Positions 37,501 to 49,500 of a stretch of 64,000 nt of DNA are shown in pieces; position 1 is the first letter of the stretch; each line of letters opens with the position of its first letter. Source of the DNA: Alligator mississippiensis (Eukaryota; Chordata; Crocodylia; Alligatoridae); NCBI RefSeq assembly GCF_030867095.1, contig NC_081828.1, positions 208,884,978 through 208,948,977 on the forward strand, written 5' to 3'. The notes beneath the pieces are model-generated. The model was not told where the DNA came from. It saw only the letters and a list, made by a program, of their open reading frames with translations, and did not search any database. Both the position numbers and the translations under genes were made by a program.

Positions 37501-40500
37501 AATAATTTATTATCAACATGGATTTGGGATTTCTCAGGAAATAATCTTGGAGAACAGCATACTAGCAGCTTACATTTTTCCTGAGTTGCTATGAAACTTT
37601 TTGTTTCAGGCGGGCTAGCAGGCTCAGGGAAATTGGGGAGTCTGTGGGGGGACTGGGGGAGCAGGCGGAGTCCTCAGGAGGAATGGAGGGAAGGGGGGAC
37701 AAACAGGATCCATGGGAGGGATGATGGGGGAAGGCAGCATCCACATGGGGGATCAGGGGGATTCAGAGGGTTGTGGAGTCTGCAGAGGAGATTGAAGTGC
37801 TAGGCAGGATTTGCAAGAGCAACTGGGGGGAATCGGGGGTGCAGACAGCATCTGCAGGGGGTTCAGGGGGAAGTGGGGATCTGCAGGGGGATCAGGGGAG
37901 TAGGTGCAGGATGTGGGGAGTTGGTGGGGTCCAAAAGGGTTTAGTGGGGGCTCATGGGGTCCTCATGGGGACTTAAGAGGGGGCCAGGGGCTACTTTTAG
38001 CTACCTGACCCCATCCCCAGAAAACCCACACCCCCATCCCTCAAGCCCCTCCCCAACTGGGACTTACTTCCTTAGTTTCTGCCAGCCATGAACACTGATA
38101 AAAATGGCACTAGGAGTGGCTTGTGGGATGGGGTCTTGGAGAGGGGATTAGGGAGGGGATTGGAGGACTAAAAATAACTTGGTGTCATGGAGGTGGGTAG
38201 GAAAAGCACAGCCCTGTGACTGGGGCTGGCAGCTGGGTTTTCCCAACCCTGGGGCTGTGCTGGAAACTGTACAGAAATTTAGGAAAGTTATATCAGTCTA
38301 AAAATGGCCAACCTGATCTAAGAGGTGGGATTAATTTAGATTGGGTCGGTCATTTTTAGAACGATCAATCCTTCCTAGAACTTCTGTACAGTTTTCACTT
38401 AGATCGACCTAACCTGCATGAACTACGTTAGATTGGGTGGCCATTTTTAATTCAATCTAACCCCACACTAACTCCCTGAAAGTCTGTACCCCCTCCCCCC
38501 ACCCCTCCCACCCCATACATCTTGTTCTCCTATTTATAGTTGTTATACCAGTTCAACATATTTGAAATGTGTACTTCTAGCAACTTTCAGTTTGGAACAA
38601 CTAAAGCTCTAAAGCACAGGTGAGTGATTATTCAGGCTGGTGGGCCACATAAGAAATTTTGATGAGCTGTAGCAGGCTGGGTCAGCACCTACCCCCCCCC
38701 CACCAAGTAACAACTCACAACACCTCCTATGGGGTTTTGGGCAGGCAGAGAGCAGTTTTTGGAGCAGGGGAGGCCAGGCTCATGGGACCATGTCATGAGG
38801 CAGTGACAGCTCAGGGCCAGGGCCTGGGTTGAGCCAAGCCATGCCCCTGCCCTCTGGAGGTGGTGGGGTAGGTGTGTATGGGGAGCGTGTGGGGGGAGGT
38901 GCGGGGGCTGCCTGGGTGCTAGGTTTTGGGAGCCAGCTGGGGGTGGAAGGAGGGAGAAGAAGACGGAGGGAGGGGAAGGTCTGGGGAGGGGGCAGGTGCA
39001 GCAGGGCTCGCTCAGGCAGTGTGGTCTACAGCTGCCCCTATGGCATTTTGCATGGAGCCAAGCCCCATCCACTCCCATCTGGGGCAACCTGCATTGCGCT
39101 CCTGCCCATCAGCCTAGCCCTGGCCTCGGCCATTGCACAGCTTCTAGCAGGGATGTTCCTGGTATGGCTGCAGCTGGCCAGGTGCTGCTCCTGTCCCCTC
39201 CCCTCCCCTCCCCAGCAGCAGTTCCTCCTCTTGCTCTTGTCCATGCTGGACTGCTTGAGTGAAGGGGAGGAAGCTTCAAGCCAGGCAGCTCCTGTGCATG
39301 AGGCTCCAGCTCCTTGCTGCCTCCCAACCACTCCACATGCCTGGCACGATGAGCAGCCCAGGCAGAGTGGTGGGAAGGCAGCTGGAGCGGGAACCCCATG
39401 TGCTGGGGAAGGAGCCGCTCGACTGAAGCTCCCCCCACCTACCTGCCTGGAGCAGGGGCAGGAGTGGGAGGAGGACCCGCCACCGGAGGGGAGGGAGCAG
39501 AGCAGCACTTGACCAGCTGAAGCCATGCTGGGAACAGCCCTGCCAGAAGCTGCGCACTCTGGTCAGGATCTGGGCCGGCAGGGTGCAGGCTGTCTCTGAG
39601 CACCTCAGGGGCAGCTGTGGGCCAGATCCAGTCAGCTGAAGGGCTGGATCTGGCCCATGGGCTGCATTTTACCCACTCCTGCTCTAAAGCCTATAACTAC
39701 CTGAATGACTAGCTCTTTTTGCTGTGTTGGAAAGAAACAAAACCCCCTAATTCTGTGAAGAACCTGTTATAACCGGAGTACAATGCATTTAGAAACTGAT
39801 AACAGGTGAGTAAAAGTCTTTAAAAATAAGTCTTATAATAGCTCCTCACTCTTGGAGCTTGAAAGGCATGGAGGCAAAGTAGTTAAAGTTTCTCCCTCTG
39901 GATTTAGAATTGGGGGTGTGATCCTTGCTCCAGACTCACAAATGAAGGCTTTCCCAAGTTCACCCAACTGAAAACAGGTGGTTGATGATTTGGGCTGGGG
40001 AGACAAGGGGAGCTAGACATGATAGTAGCCACATAACTCTCTCGTGTGCCCTTTGCTATGGAAGTGGAAGGCCTTGGTCATACTAATCTAATGAGCTATC
40101 CAAGCTTGTGGAGACCTTTGATTTTTCTCACTCTTGGAAACTAGGGCTTAGAATTTGGGGAAGCCTTGGAGAAATCCTACTTGAACAAAACCATTTCCAC
40201 AAAGACGAGGTGTATATAACAATGCTGCAAGAGCACTTGCAGTACAAAGAAAGAAACAAATATAAAGGTGTTCAAACCTTTTTTCCCCCTTTACATTAAA
40301 GCATGCTTTCCCTGCAAGGTTGTTCACTTTTGAAATATGAGTTTCTAGTTAAAGTATGAGATATTGTGCAAACAGATAAGCCTAACTCCTTCATAAAATC
40401 CAGAGTAGCACAAATGTATATATACACATCTTCATGTATGTATAACACTTATTTTTAAGAGCTTTCTCCTTCTCTTGCTTTGCTTTTTCTTTCACAGATT

Positions 40501-43500
40501 TTCTGTATTTATTCTCATGATTTTATTCTAAACTTTAGTTTCGTTTTCACTACAGCTTTACATTGCCTGTTTCTCTCTATAGACTTTTAATCATCTGCAA
40601 GTGAAATACAACTGCTACACAAGTTTGAGTAAAACTTTCATACCTAAAAGTTGATATTGGAAAAAATATATTTCCCATTCCTAGAACTGAGAGGGTAGAA
40701 ATAAATTTTCCTTGCACTGAATGTGGCCACATAAATCCTTTCAAATATATTTATGACATTACATTTTATGCAATGAAATAAGAATGAAACATTACCAGTC
40801 TGAAGGAGCGTAAAACGGAAAAAGTTCCTCCTTTCTTTTTGTCTTTGCCTCTTGGTAAAGCCAGTTCAATTAAGCTGAGGGTTACAATTAAACTATCAAA
40901 AATATTCCAGCGCTGTTGAAAATAATAGTAGGGATCTAAAGAAATGATTTTCAAGATCATTTCTGCAGTAAAAATTCCAGTAAAGATCTGTGGCAAAGAA
41001 ATAGTAAGGTAGTATCAGTATCTCTTCTGTTTCAGCTCCCTTCCCATAAATATAGTAATGTAGTCAGAGTAATCAACCAAGTCTTACCAGCATACCCTAC
41101 TTGAAACACAACTTTACATAATGCATTGTTTCTTTTGCAATCTAAACTGTATAACTATAAACCAAAAGTATTTGGAAATCTTATAACCTAGAAATGAATA
41201 GTTAAAATGGTTACGACCGATCATTGTTTGTATCCTGGGTAGAAATGTCCATAAATTAATCCTTGATACAGAATATCATGAATAGCAGAATTCATTTACC
41301 TGATTGCCTATTTTTAGCATGTGGTTAAAGTCTTTTGACATGTTATGATGCTCCAATGCCATGAAGATAGTATTCAGTACAATACAGAGAGTGATAGAGA
41401 GGTCAATAAATGGATCCATTACAAAAAGAGACACTCTTTTTTTGATTTGCAACCACAGTGGGCAATAGTCCCAAATAAGATACTTTACGGCAAACTTGTT
41501 CAAGCAGGGAGGACATTTCCGTTGTGATTCTTCAAGTTCTGAATGACAAAAAGAACAAAGAAAAGAAAGCAATAACCAAATAACTATTACTGACTTATTT
41601 GGCAAAAAACCCACATCTCGCCTAATTAATGCATAAGAAAAAGATCCCAAAACAAAACAACCTTCTATCACCTCAAAAGCAAGTAGGAAGTCTTCTTGAT
41701 CCTTTTTCAGTCTCACCACTTAATTTCTACAGAAAGCAGTCCCTCAGCCTGCTGCTCATTTTAAACCTGTTCCCAGGATCAGTACATTTTCCTTAGATGA
41801 GGCCTGCTTTGAACCCACTGAAATGAGTTAAATTCCAAGAGCTCTAGTTCAGGCCCTTACTTCCCTTAGACACACACCCTGTTCAACATCCACATTAACT
41901 CAACAGTGTTCAAATCCTGCTGTGAAGGTGGAATTAGTCAATTCTTCTTGGGCTTTTCATCACTGTGGTATCTTAATGCTATACAAACACATTTATTTTG
42001 ACCATAATCCTGTAACAGTAGTAATAGCTCTGTATTTTCCTCATCCTATATTTTTTTCCACAGGATTTTATAGCTGGCCTTAACACCGCACTGTACAGGT
42101 CCCCTTTTGGTGCAGCAAGAAAGCTCTAATGGAGCTAGGTTGGAAGATAGGCAGCCGCTTCTGACCTGGCTGCTCCCCCCCCCCGCCACACTGCTCCCCA
42201 ACCTTGCACTGCTGATTTGCTGCCAAATCTGAGGCTGTATCCATTCACCTGGTGAGCTGAATCTGGCCCACGGGCTGTGGGTTATTGACCTCTGCACTGT
42301 AAGGCTGCATTTCCCTTGAGCCATGACTATATGTCATACAATAAGTTGCTCATACACTTTTTGGAGTCCTGCCTGCCCTCTCGCTCCCTTGGTTTTCCTC
42401 CCTCTCTGGGCCATTTTATTTTGGAACGCATGAACATTTTTGGCCGCATCAGACATTTTGAGAAGATGACAGCTTTTTAAAGTATTCTACTGTGTTTATC
42501 CTCGCTGGAAACTGTGCGGGCCGGGCCCCGAGCCCGCCCTCGTCGCCATGCGCAGCGGTGATTCCGATCCCATTCTGGCCGCCATGGGCAAGCCGGGGGC
42601 AAACCGGGGTCGTACCGGACCCGTCTCCAGTGCACGCGGGCTGTGGCCATCAGCCCGGACACGCGGGGTGGGAGAAACCGCGGGATGGTCTTGTGCACGC
42701 GAGTTAGAATTAGTCACGGAGGCGTAACGGTTGATTGAAAAGATTATTTACTTACACCCAAAGATGGTATCGGTGTAGGCTGGATAAGTTTCCAGGCACA
42801 GCTCCCACTTGAACCCTCGTTGGAGGACTCTGACAAAACGATTGCTCCCACGGAGTTTGCTAGGCTCCGCGGGTCCGGTCAAGTTGAATTCGAAAAGTTT
42901 CCCCGGAGCTATTCAGGCTCCGCGGGTCCGATACGTTTTCCCCGGAGTTTGCTAGGCTCCGCGGGGTCCGAAATTACAGGAAAGGGATACGTCTAGGATT
43001 GCGCTCGGCGACGGGGAGAGGCGAGAAGCGAAAGCTCTGTAGGCTCGGTTCTATTGCCTGCTTAGGGGAGGCGCGCCAGATCCGCGAGGGTCCACAGCGC
43101 TCGGAGATCTTCACACAGAATATCTCTCTCTCCTCCCTCCTCCGGTTTTCGTGGAGTCTTCCAACTTGGGCAGAAACCACAGAAGCCTTTTGTACGGCTA
43201 GCAAGCCAATCGCTAGCCGCCACGTGTGCCTAAATTAGAAGTCGGCCAATAACATGGCGTAGACTCTAATACAAATGGCGGGAACTTCTTTGCGGCGAGC
43301 ATCACTGCGATGCAAAAGTAATGCACCCTGCAAAGAAGCTGTAATTTGGCGGGAAATCCCCTGTTGCACCAGAGCTCTCTCTAGCAGCAGAGAGCTCTGC
43401 CGTGCAAAGAAAGCAACAAAAACGGCGGGAAATAATTTAGCGGTGCCGAAGCGCACACACAAACAAAAAATCACAACTTTGGGTTGTGACATCCCCCCTC

Positions 43501-46500
43501 GCTAAGAGCATAGCTAAATTATGCCATACTCTTCCAAGCAATCTAAAATCTGTCGTGATCGTCCAACGAGCGAACAAGCCATCAAACAAATACACAAACG
43601 TAAAATTCGCTGTCCTGGGATTAAGTTACATAACAATCAAGAAACAATAACCAACACAAACACATAATCTGATTCATGACAAACACTACACGATCAGGGC
43701 TTCAGTGGGCGTCGTGACGAAGTCGTACGTCAGGCCCTCACTTCTTCCGGTGGTGTCATCCCTCTCAGGGCTTCCCCTCGTCACACGCTCTGAATTCCGG
43801 ATCTGCAAACAGAAAACTCTCATAAACAGATTAATGATCTGACTCAGTAAACTTAAACAATCTTAAACGATTCCTATGGCTTAATTAGACGAAATCTTCG
43901 AAGATTCATCATCTGGTTCTTCTAAATAACGGTAACCTAACTCATAAGCTAACTGCCATTGGCCTGCGTCCCCCAAAATCCGAAGCTGCTGCTTGTTGAG
44001 TCCGGAACGCTGTAGGAGAAATCCAAACATGTATCGCTCCTCTAGGGTTCTCGGTGGCAGTGGTGGAAGATCGGATTTACGTCGCTTGGTGCCTTGAGAC
44101 TTGGTCGGGTGTTGACAGTCCTGATCATAAGACAATCTTGGCTCCATCAGGATACGCAGTCTCGGCAATTCACAAAAAAGATTGCTCACGGGTTGGTTTA
44201 CCATTGGACTGAACAGAATTCGAAGAACGACGATGTTCTTTTGTCCGTAGATCTCAAGACAACTGTCTAGGCTGTGAGAGGTTAGTGGAACGGTTCCAGG
44301 ATCTCGCAAGTGACGCTGAGGCCACGGTCTTATTCGCTGGAGTGATGTTAGTCCTAGCGCACATGCCCTCGGGTTCCAAGCACAATATGAGATGCCAATC
44401 ATTGCCAGCATAAGGTGATCTGTGCCGACACATTCCGGCCGTCCTGCATGCCATACATGGGCTTTTTGACTAATCAGTCCTGCAACAAGTGCTGGCAGTG
44501 GAATAGGCCAGTGAGTATTACACGTTATCATGTCGATGTCGGTGACATGTCCTCTACTCCATGAAGCTTGTCTCACTAAGAAGCTTGCTTCTTCTTGGTT
44601 CAGCAGGTCGGATCCAAGTTCCACAACTAAACGTCCTAACCATACAGCTAGAGTTTCTTCAGGTTGGATCTTCAATGCTCTACATAAATCCTGCAACTCA
44701 GTTCTGGTGCGAGCATAATAGGTGGTAGCAACTCTATTCGTCGTTATTGTAGGACAAGCTGCTCCTTCGGGAGATGATGCTGTCATAGGCTGAACTGCTG
44801 CTGCTGGGGTTACTACTGCTGTTGCTGCTTCAGGCAGGAGGGGTGGATGCTCTCCTCCACTTGACTCTCTCCTTCATCGGCAGGAAGGTGTGGTCAGCCG
44901 GGACGCTGTCGTGTCGCTAGGCGGGGTTGCCGGCGACGAAGCTGCGTCGATGGGCGGAGTCGCTGACCGAACTCTCGCGGGTTTGTTAGAAGCTCCACCC
45001 TTCTTTTCCGGTTCTTCCACGCGGTCTCCCTCTTGCTCGGTGCCATCTTGGGCTGGCGTTTTAGGCTCCTTTTTCTCAGCTGCTTCTTTGACCGATCGGA
45101 TCGCCATCTGCAGCTGGGCTTTCAAACTTAAATTCCTCTGCATTAGATTCATTATAGCACGAATAGTTGCACTACCTTCTCCCCCCTTGTCGTACCGCAA
45201 GGCTATTCTTTCATCCGTGGGGCGCTCCTCCGTCTCCAGATCTTCACGGAGCTCGGATGGAAGCTCGCGACCACATAATCTAGACATTACCATTCCCGGA
45301 GAGAACGGGCCGATGGGCTCCGGTTCTTCACTCTCCCGAACATATCGTAGGCATCAGGCACACTCCCGGGTGAAAGTCGGGTTCGTTTCGCCCGCCAGGT
45401 TGGGTTCGGCGAGGGACACAGTATTGAGGGGCCTAAACAGGACCCGCTCATCTCTCATTATACACCCGAATGCCGCAGGGAGCAAATACACTTCCCTTTC
45501 TTTTGGGGTTCCGTCTTCGGAGATTCCCTCTTCTCCCTTTACTGACAAACGGCCGCTTACAAATCTTTCACCCGTTCCGCCCGCCTGATGGTAAGTGATA
45601 TGGATCTCTAGTTCTTCAAAATTTTTCACTTGGCGTTGGTTCATAGATTCATGGATTCATAGATGTTAGGGTCGGAAGGGACCTCAATAGATCATCAAGT
45701 CCGACCCCCTGCATAAGCAGGAAAGAGTGCTGGGTCTAGATGACCCCAGCTAGATACTCGTCTAACCTCCTCTTGAAGACCCCCAGGGTAGGGGAGAGCA
45801 CCACCTCCCTTGGGAGCCCGTTCCAGACCTTGGCCACTCGAACCAACTCGGGTTATCGCGCCAAGGGCAATTCCTAACTAATTCTAACTCGAGCGTGCTC
45901 CCTCTTAGTTCTGTCTGAGTTGTTACGTGCACACTCTCTCCCAATCTTGATCCCATGTGCGAATTTTCTCCCAATCTCAATCCCATCCTCGTCGCCACGT
46001 GCGGGCCGGGCCCCGAGCCCGCCCTCGTCGCCATGCGCGGCGGTGATTCTGATCCCATTCTGGCCGCCACGGGCAAGCCGGGGGCGAACCGGGGTCGTAC
46101 CGGACCCGTCTCCGGTGCACGCGGGCTGTGGCCATCAGCCCGGACACGCGGGGTGGGAGAAACCGTGGGATGGTTTTGTGCACGCGAGTTAGAATTAGTC
46201 ACGGAGGCGTAACGGTTGATTGAAAAGATTATTTACTTACACCCAAAGATGGTATCGGTGTAGGCTGGATAAGTTTCCAGGCACAGCTCCCGCTTGAACC
46301 CTCGTTGGAGGACTCTGACAAAACGATTGCTCCCACGGAGTTTGCTAGGCTCCGCGGGTCCGGTCAAGTTGAATTCGAAAAGTTTCCCCGGAGCTATTCA
46401 GGCTCCGCGGGTCCAATAAGTTTTCCCGGGAGTTTGCTAGGCTCCGTGGGGTCCGAAATTACAGGAAAGGGATACGTCTAGGATTGCGCTTGGCGACGGG

Positions 46501-49500
46501 GAGAGGCGAGAAGCGAAAGCTCCGTAGGCTCAGCTCTATTGCCTCTCTCTGCCTGCTTAGGGGAGGCGCGCCGGATCCGCGAGGGTCCGCAGTGCTTGGA
46601 GATCTTCACACAGAATATCTCTCTCTCCTCCCTCCTCCGGTTTTCATGGAGTCCTCCAACTTGGGCGGAAACCACACAAGCCTTTTGTACGGCTAGCAAG
46701 CCAATCGCTAGCCGCCACGTGTGCCTAAATTAGAAGTCGGCCAATAACATGGCATAGACTCTAATACAAATGGCGGGAACTTCTTTGCGGCGAGCATCAC
46801 TACGGTGCAAAAGGAATGCACACTGCAAAGAAGCTGGCGGGAAATCCCCCATTGCACCAGAGCTCTCTCTAGCAGCAGAGAGCTCTACCGTGCAAAGAAA
46901 GCGACAAGAATGGTGGGAAATAATTTAGCGGTGCCGAAGCGCACACACAAACAAAAAATCACAACTTTGGGTTGTGACAGAAACATTAAAAATAAATGAA
47001 TAAATATAGATCTAAAAGATTTTCCCTATTATAAGAGGAAAACCAGCTTTTAAAAACAGTTGAAGACAGGGCACAATGAAAAGAAAAATATAAAAGTAAA
47101 ATATGGTGCAGAAAAGTGTGCTTGGGCACCTATACATGTGCCTGACACCTGCTCTGACGCGTTCTAACTGGAACATGGTGGGGCGGATTTGATTAATCAA
47201 ATCTGCTCAATCAAGCAGATCAAGCAAACTCGATCCATTGAGTCTGCTGCAGCGTTCTAATGAGAATGCTCTAGCAGCCTTGGCGTCACATGTATCAGCG
47301 TCCATGCATTTCAAAATGGCTCAATGAATGAGCTTTAGTTAAAGCACCTCTGCCACCATTTTGAAGCACAGGATGCTAAATACATGAGACACTACAGGCA
47401 TTTTAATTAGAGTGGCTCTTGTAAAGACAACTCTTATATCCAACAATAGTTCATAGAAGGGAAGAAAGACAGAAGGGATTTCTAGCCAGACTGTTAACTT
47501 GATGGACAAAAAATTGGTGGGATAAAAGGTAGTGAAGGAAGATCTAATCACCACAATAATGTGATGCTCTATTATATGGAAATGTGTCAAATGTTTGATG
47601 GGGAAAGCATCAGATTTGTTGCCACTGCTCTCTTTGACTTCAGTTTCAGATGCGAGTGCTCAGAATTTTAGTCTTGGGCTTCACAGTTTCAAGTCAGGAT
47701 TGCAGAAAAGGCACTACAAACAATTAGGGGACAGAGCAAGGTAGTGCTGCACTGAGTTGTCCCACTGCCCTGCGCACCCTAGCTCTAGCAGCAACTTCTC
47801 AAGCATGCTCAAGAACAGCCTTTGAAGGACTCAAATGTCTTCACCAGAGCATTTCCAGAGTTGGAACATTCCTGTAGGCAAAAGGGAACAAGGTGTGATC
47901 AGCTTCATGAGGGCCAGGAGACATTACCACCATGATGTGGCCAAACCCGCTCTGATTTTGCATCTCCTGACACCATATAGATACATAATAAACATAGTCA
48001 GAGGACCAGGTCACACAAAATATTTAGCATGATGTTAAATTCAATTAAAATTTGATCATTTGAGTGTTCAAGTAGGATAATACATACTAAGTGAGCTCTT
48101 ATGATATTGCACTGTAGCAAGACTATGCTTCTTCCAGCAAGGAGTATCTCCAGATACTATCCAGTAACACGTTGAGCTAACGTCTTACTGCTCCACACAG
48201 ATGATACAATTGATTGCAGTCGCAGAACTGGGACTGTGGATCCCAGTCCCAGGACTGCATGGGAGTGTGGAACTGGCTCAGGTAGGTCCTGGGGCTGAGA
48301 ATGAAAATTAGCTGATTGGCCAGTTCAAGACTCCAGTCGATGCAGGGCTGGGACCCACAATCAGCTGACTGTCAGTCCCAGCCCCTGCACTGGTGCCCAC
48401 TCAGGACTAGAGTGTGGTGTATGGAATGGGACTGATGATCAGCTGATTTTTGATCTCAGTCACAGGACTGCACCAATCTCCAGTTGGGTCCAATCCTGGG
48501 GCACTGGCAGGATCCAGTAGCAGGGGCAGCACCTTTTCCTGGACTTGGCTCCCTGTGCCACCTCCTGCCTGCTGCCAGAGGCAGAGATCCACTTGGGAGG
48601 CTGTAATAAAGAATAACCAGGTGACTGCTCAGGCAGACATGTTCTGTCTTTTGATAATGCTCGCTACAATCTCAATAAAATATGTGCCAGTCAACAGAAG
48701 AGCGGAATTAGAACCCAGCTCTTTCAAGGCCCAGTCATGTACAGCTAAACACAATGGACCATGCTTTCTCTTTCTAAAGCCCCTACTTCATTTACCACCC
48801 ATCCTCTCTGCATGGTAGGAGGCAAGGGGCCTGTGGAAACAGAAGGATGTGGTCATATAAAGAACATATTATAATGCATATTCATAAGGGGGCAAAATTA
48901 AGGATGTATAAGCATATTAATTGTGCAGTTTCCTAACTAGAACACCTCCAGTGGCTCTAACAACATTTAAATAAAAGGAGTGATCTTCTACGCTAGGGTG
49001 ATCAAAATCTTCCATTCTGGATGAGGGGCATGGGGCTGTTTGCAGGCCAGATCAGGCTCATAGACCAGCCCCGCATGCTGGGACCAATGCACAGAGCCAA
49101 TCTGGCAGCACCGATTTGGGAGGCACACTGCCAGTCCTGGGCAAGCACGACCTGTGATGCATGGGGCGGGTCTAGGACACATGCGGCATGTGGCACCCAT
49201 GCTGGCCTGGCCCTAGATCCAGCATGCAGGGCTGCTCCAATGCAGGTGCTACATGCAGCATGTGCCCTGGACTCATCCCGTGTGCAGAAGGTGCTCCAGA
49301 CTGGCCTTATGTGCTGCATGCTGCATGCTGCACATGTGCTGGGTCCAGTCCCACACATCACAAGCAGCACAAATCAGACAGGCCGTACACACCACATGGA
49401 GCTGCAGCATCAGTCCAATGACCACCAGCAGCACTGTGGCAGAATAAGAGGGCTCTGCAGGTCAGATTTTTGACACCCCCATTTCACACCAACATCAGCT

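Larger units (their letters stand above)
42513..46979 (-). mobile_element. Endogenous retrovirus-like LTR element, serine-tRNA primed, fossil
   Basis: Two LTRs of about 980 bp (42513-43491 and 45998-46979) in the same orientation enclose about 2.5 kb. A 5-bp target duplication GAAAC flanks it (42508-42512 and 46980-46984). LTRs read TGTCACAACC ... on the minus strand. A primer-binding site follows the 5' LTR (upper copy) and a polypurine tract precedes the 3' LTR (lower copy). The interior has a few open segments (largest about 300 codons at 43881-44786) in the usual gag position, but I recognise no capsid, protease, polymerase or envelope motif. It is broken, missing most of a retroviral genome, and carries a CR1 insertion. 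The LTRs differ by about 4% where I compared them, so it is not recent. It lies in the same sense as SCN5A. Confidence 0.88.

Noticed and set aside
38829-39512. 227-codon open frame on the plus strand, with overlapping frames on the other strand
   Set aside because: It lies wholly inside the 1,067-bp hAT-like element with an 8-bp target duplication, its composition is Gly/Ser/Pro-rich, and opposite-strand frames are equally open.
44890-45588. 232-codon plus-strand open frame
   Set aside because: It is antisense to the open segments of the retrovirus-like element and has no protein signature of its own.
45640-45880. Inverted CTTGGCG/CGCCAAG words on both sides of the CR1 inside the retrovirus-like element, as possible special target signal
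   Set aside because: The match is short and interrupted, and CR1 is not known to make inverted flanks, so chance is likely.
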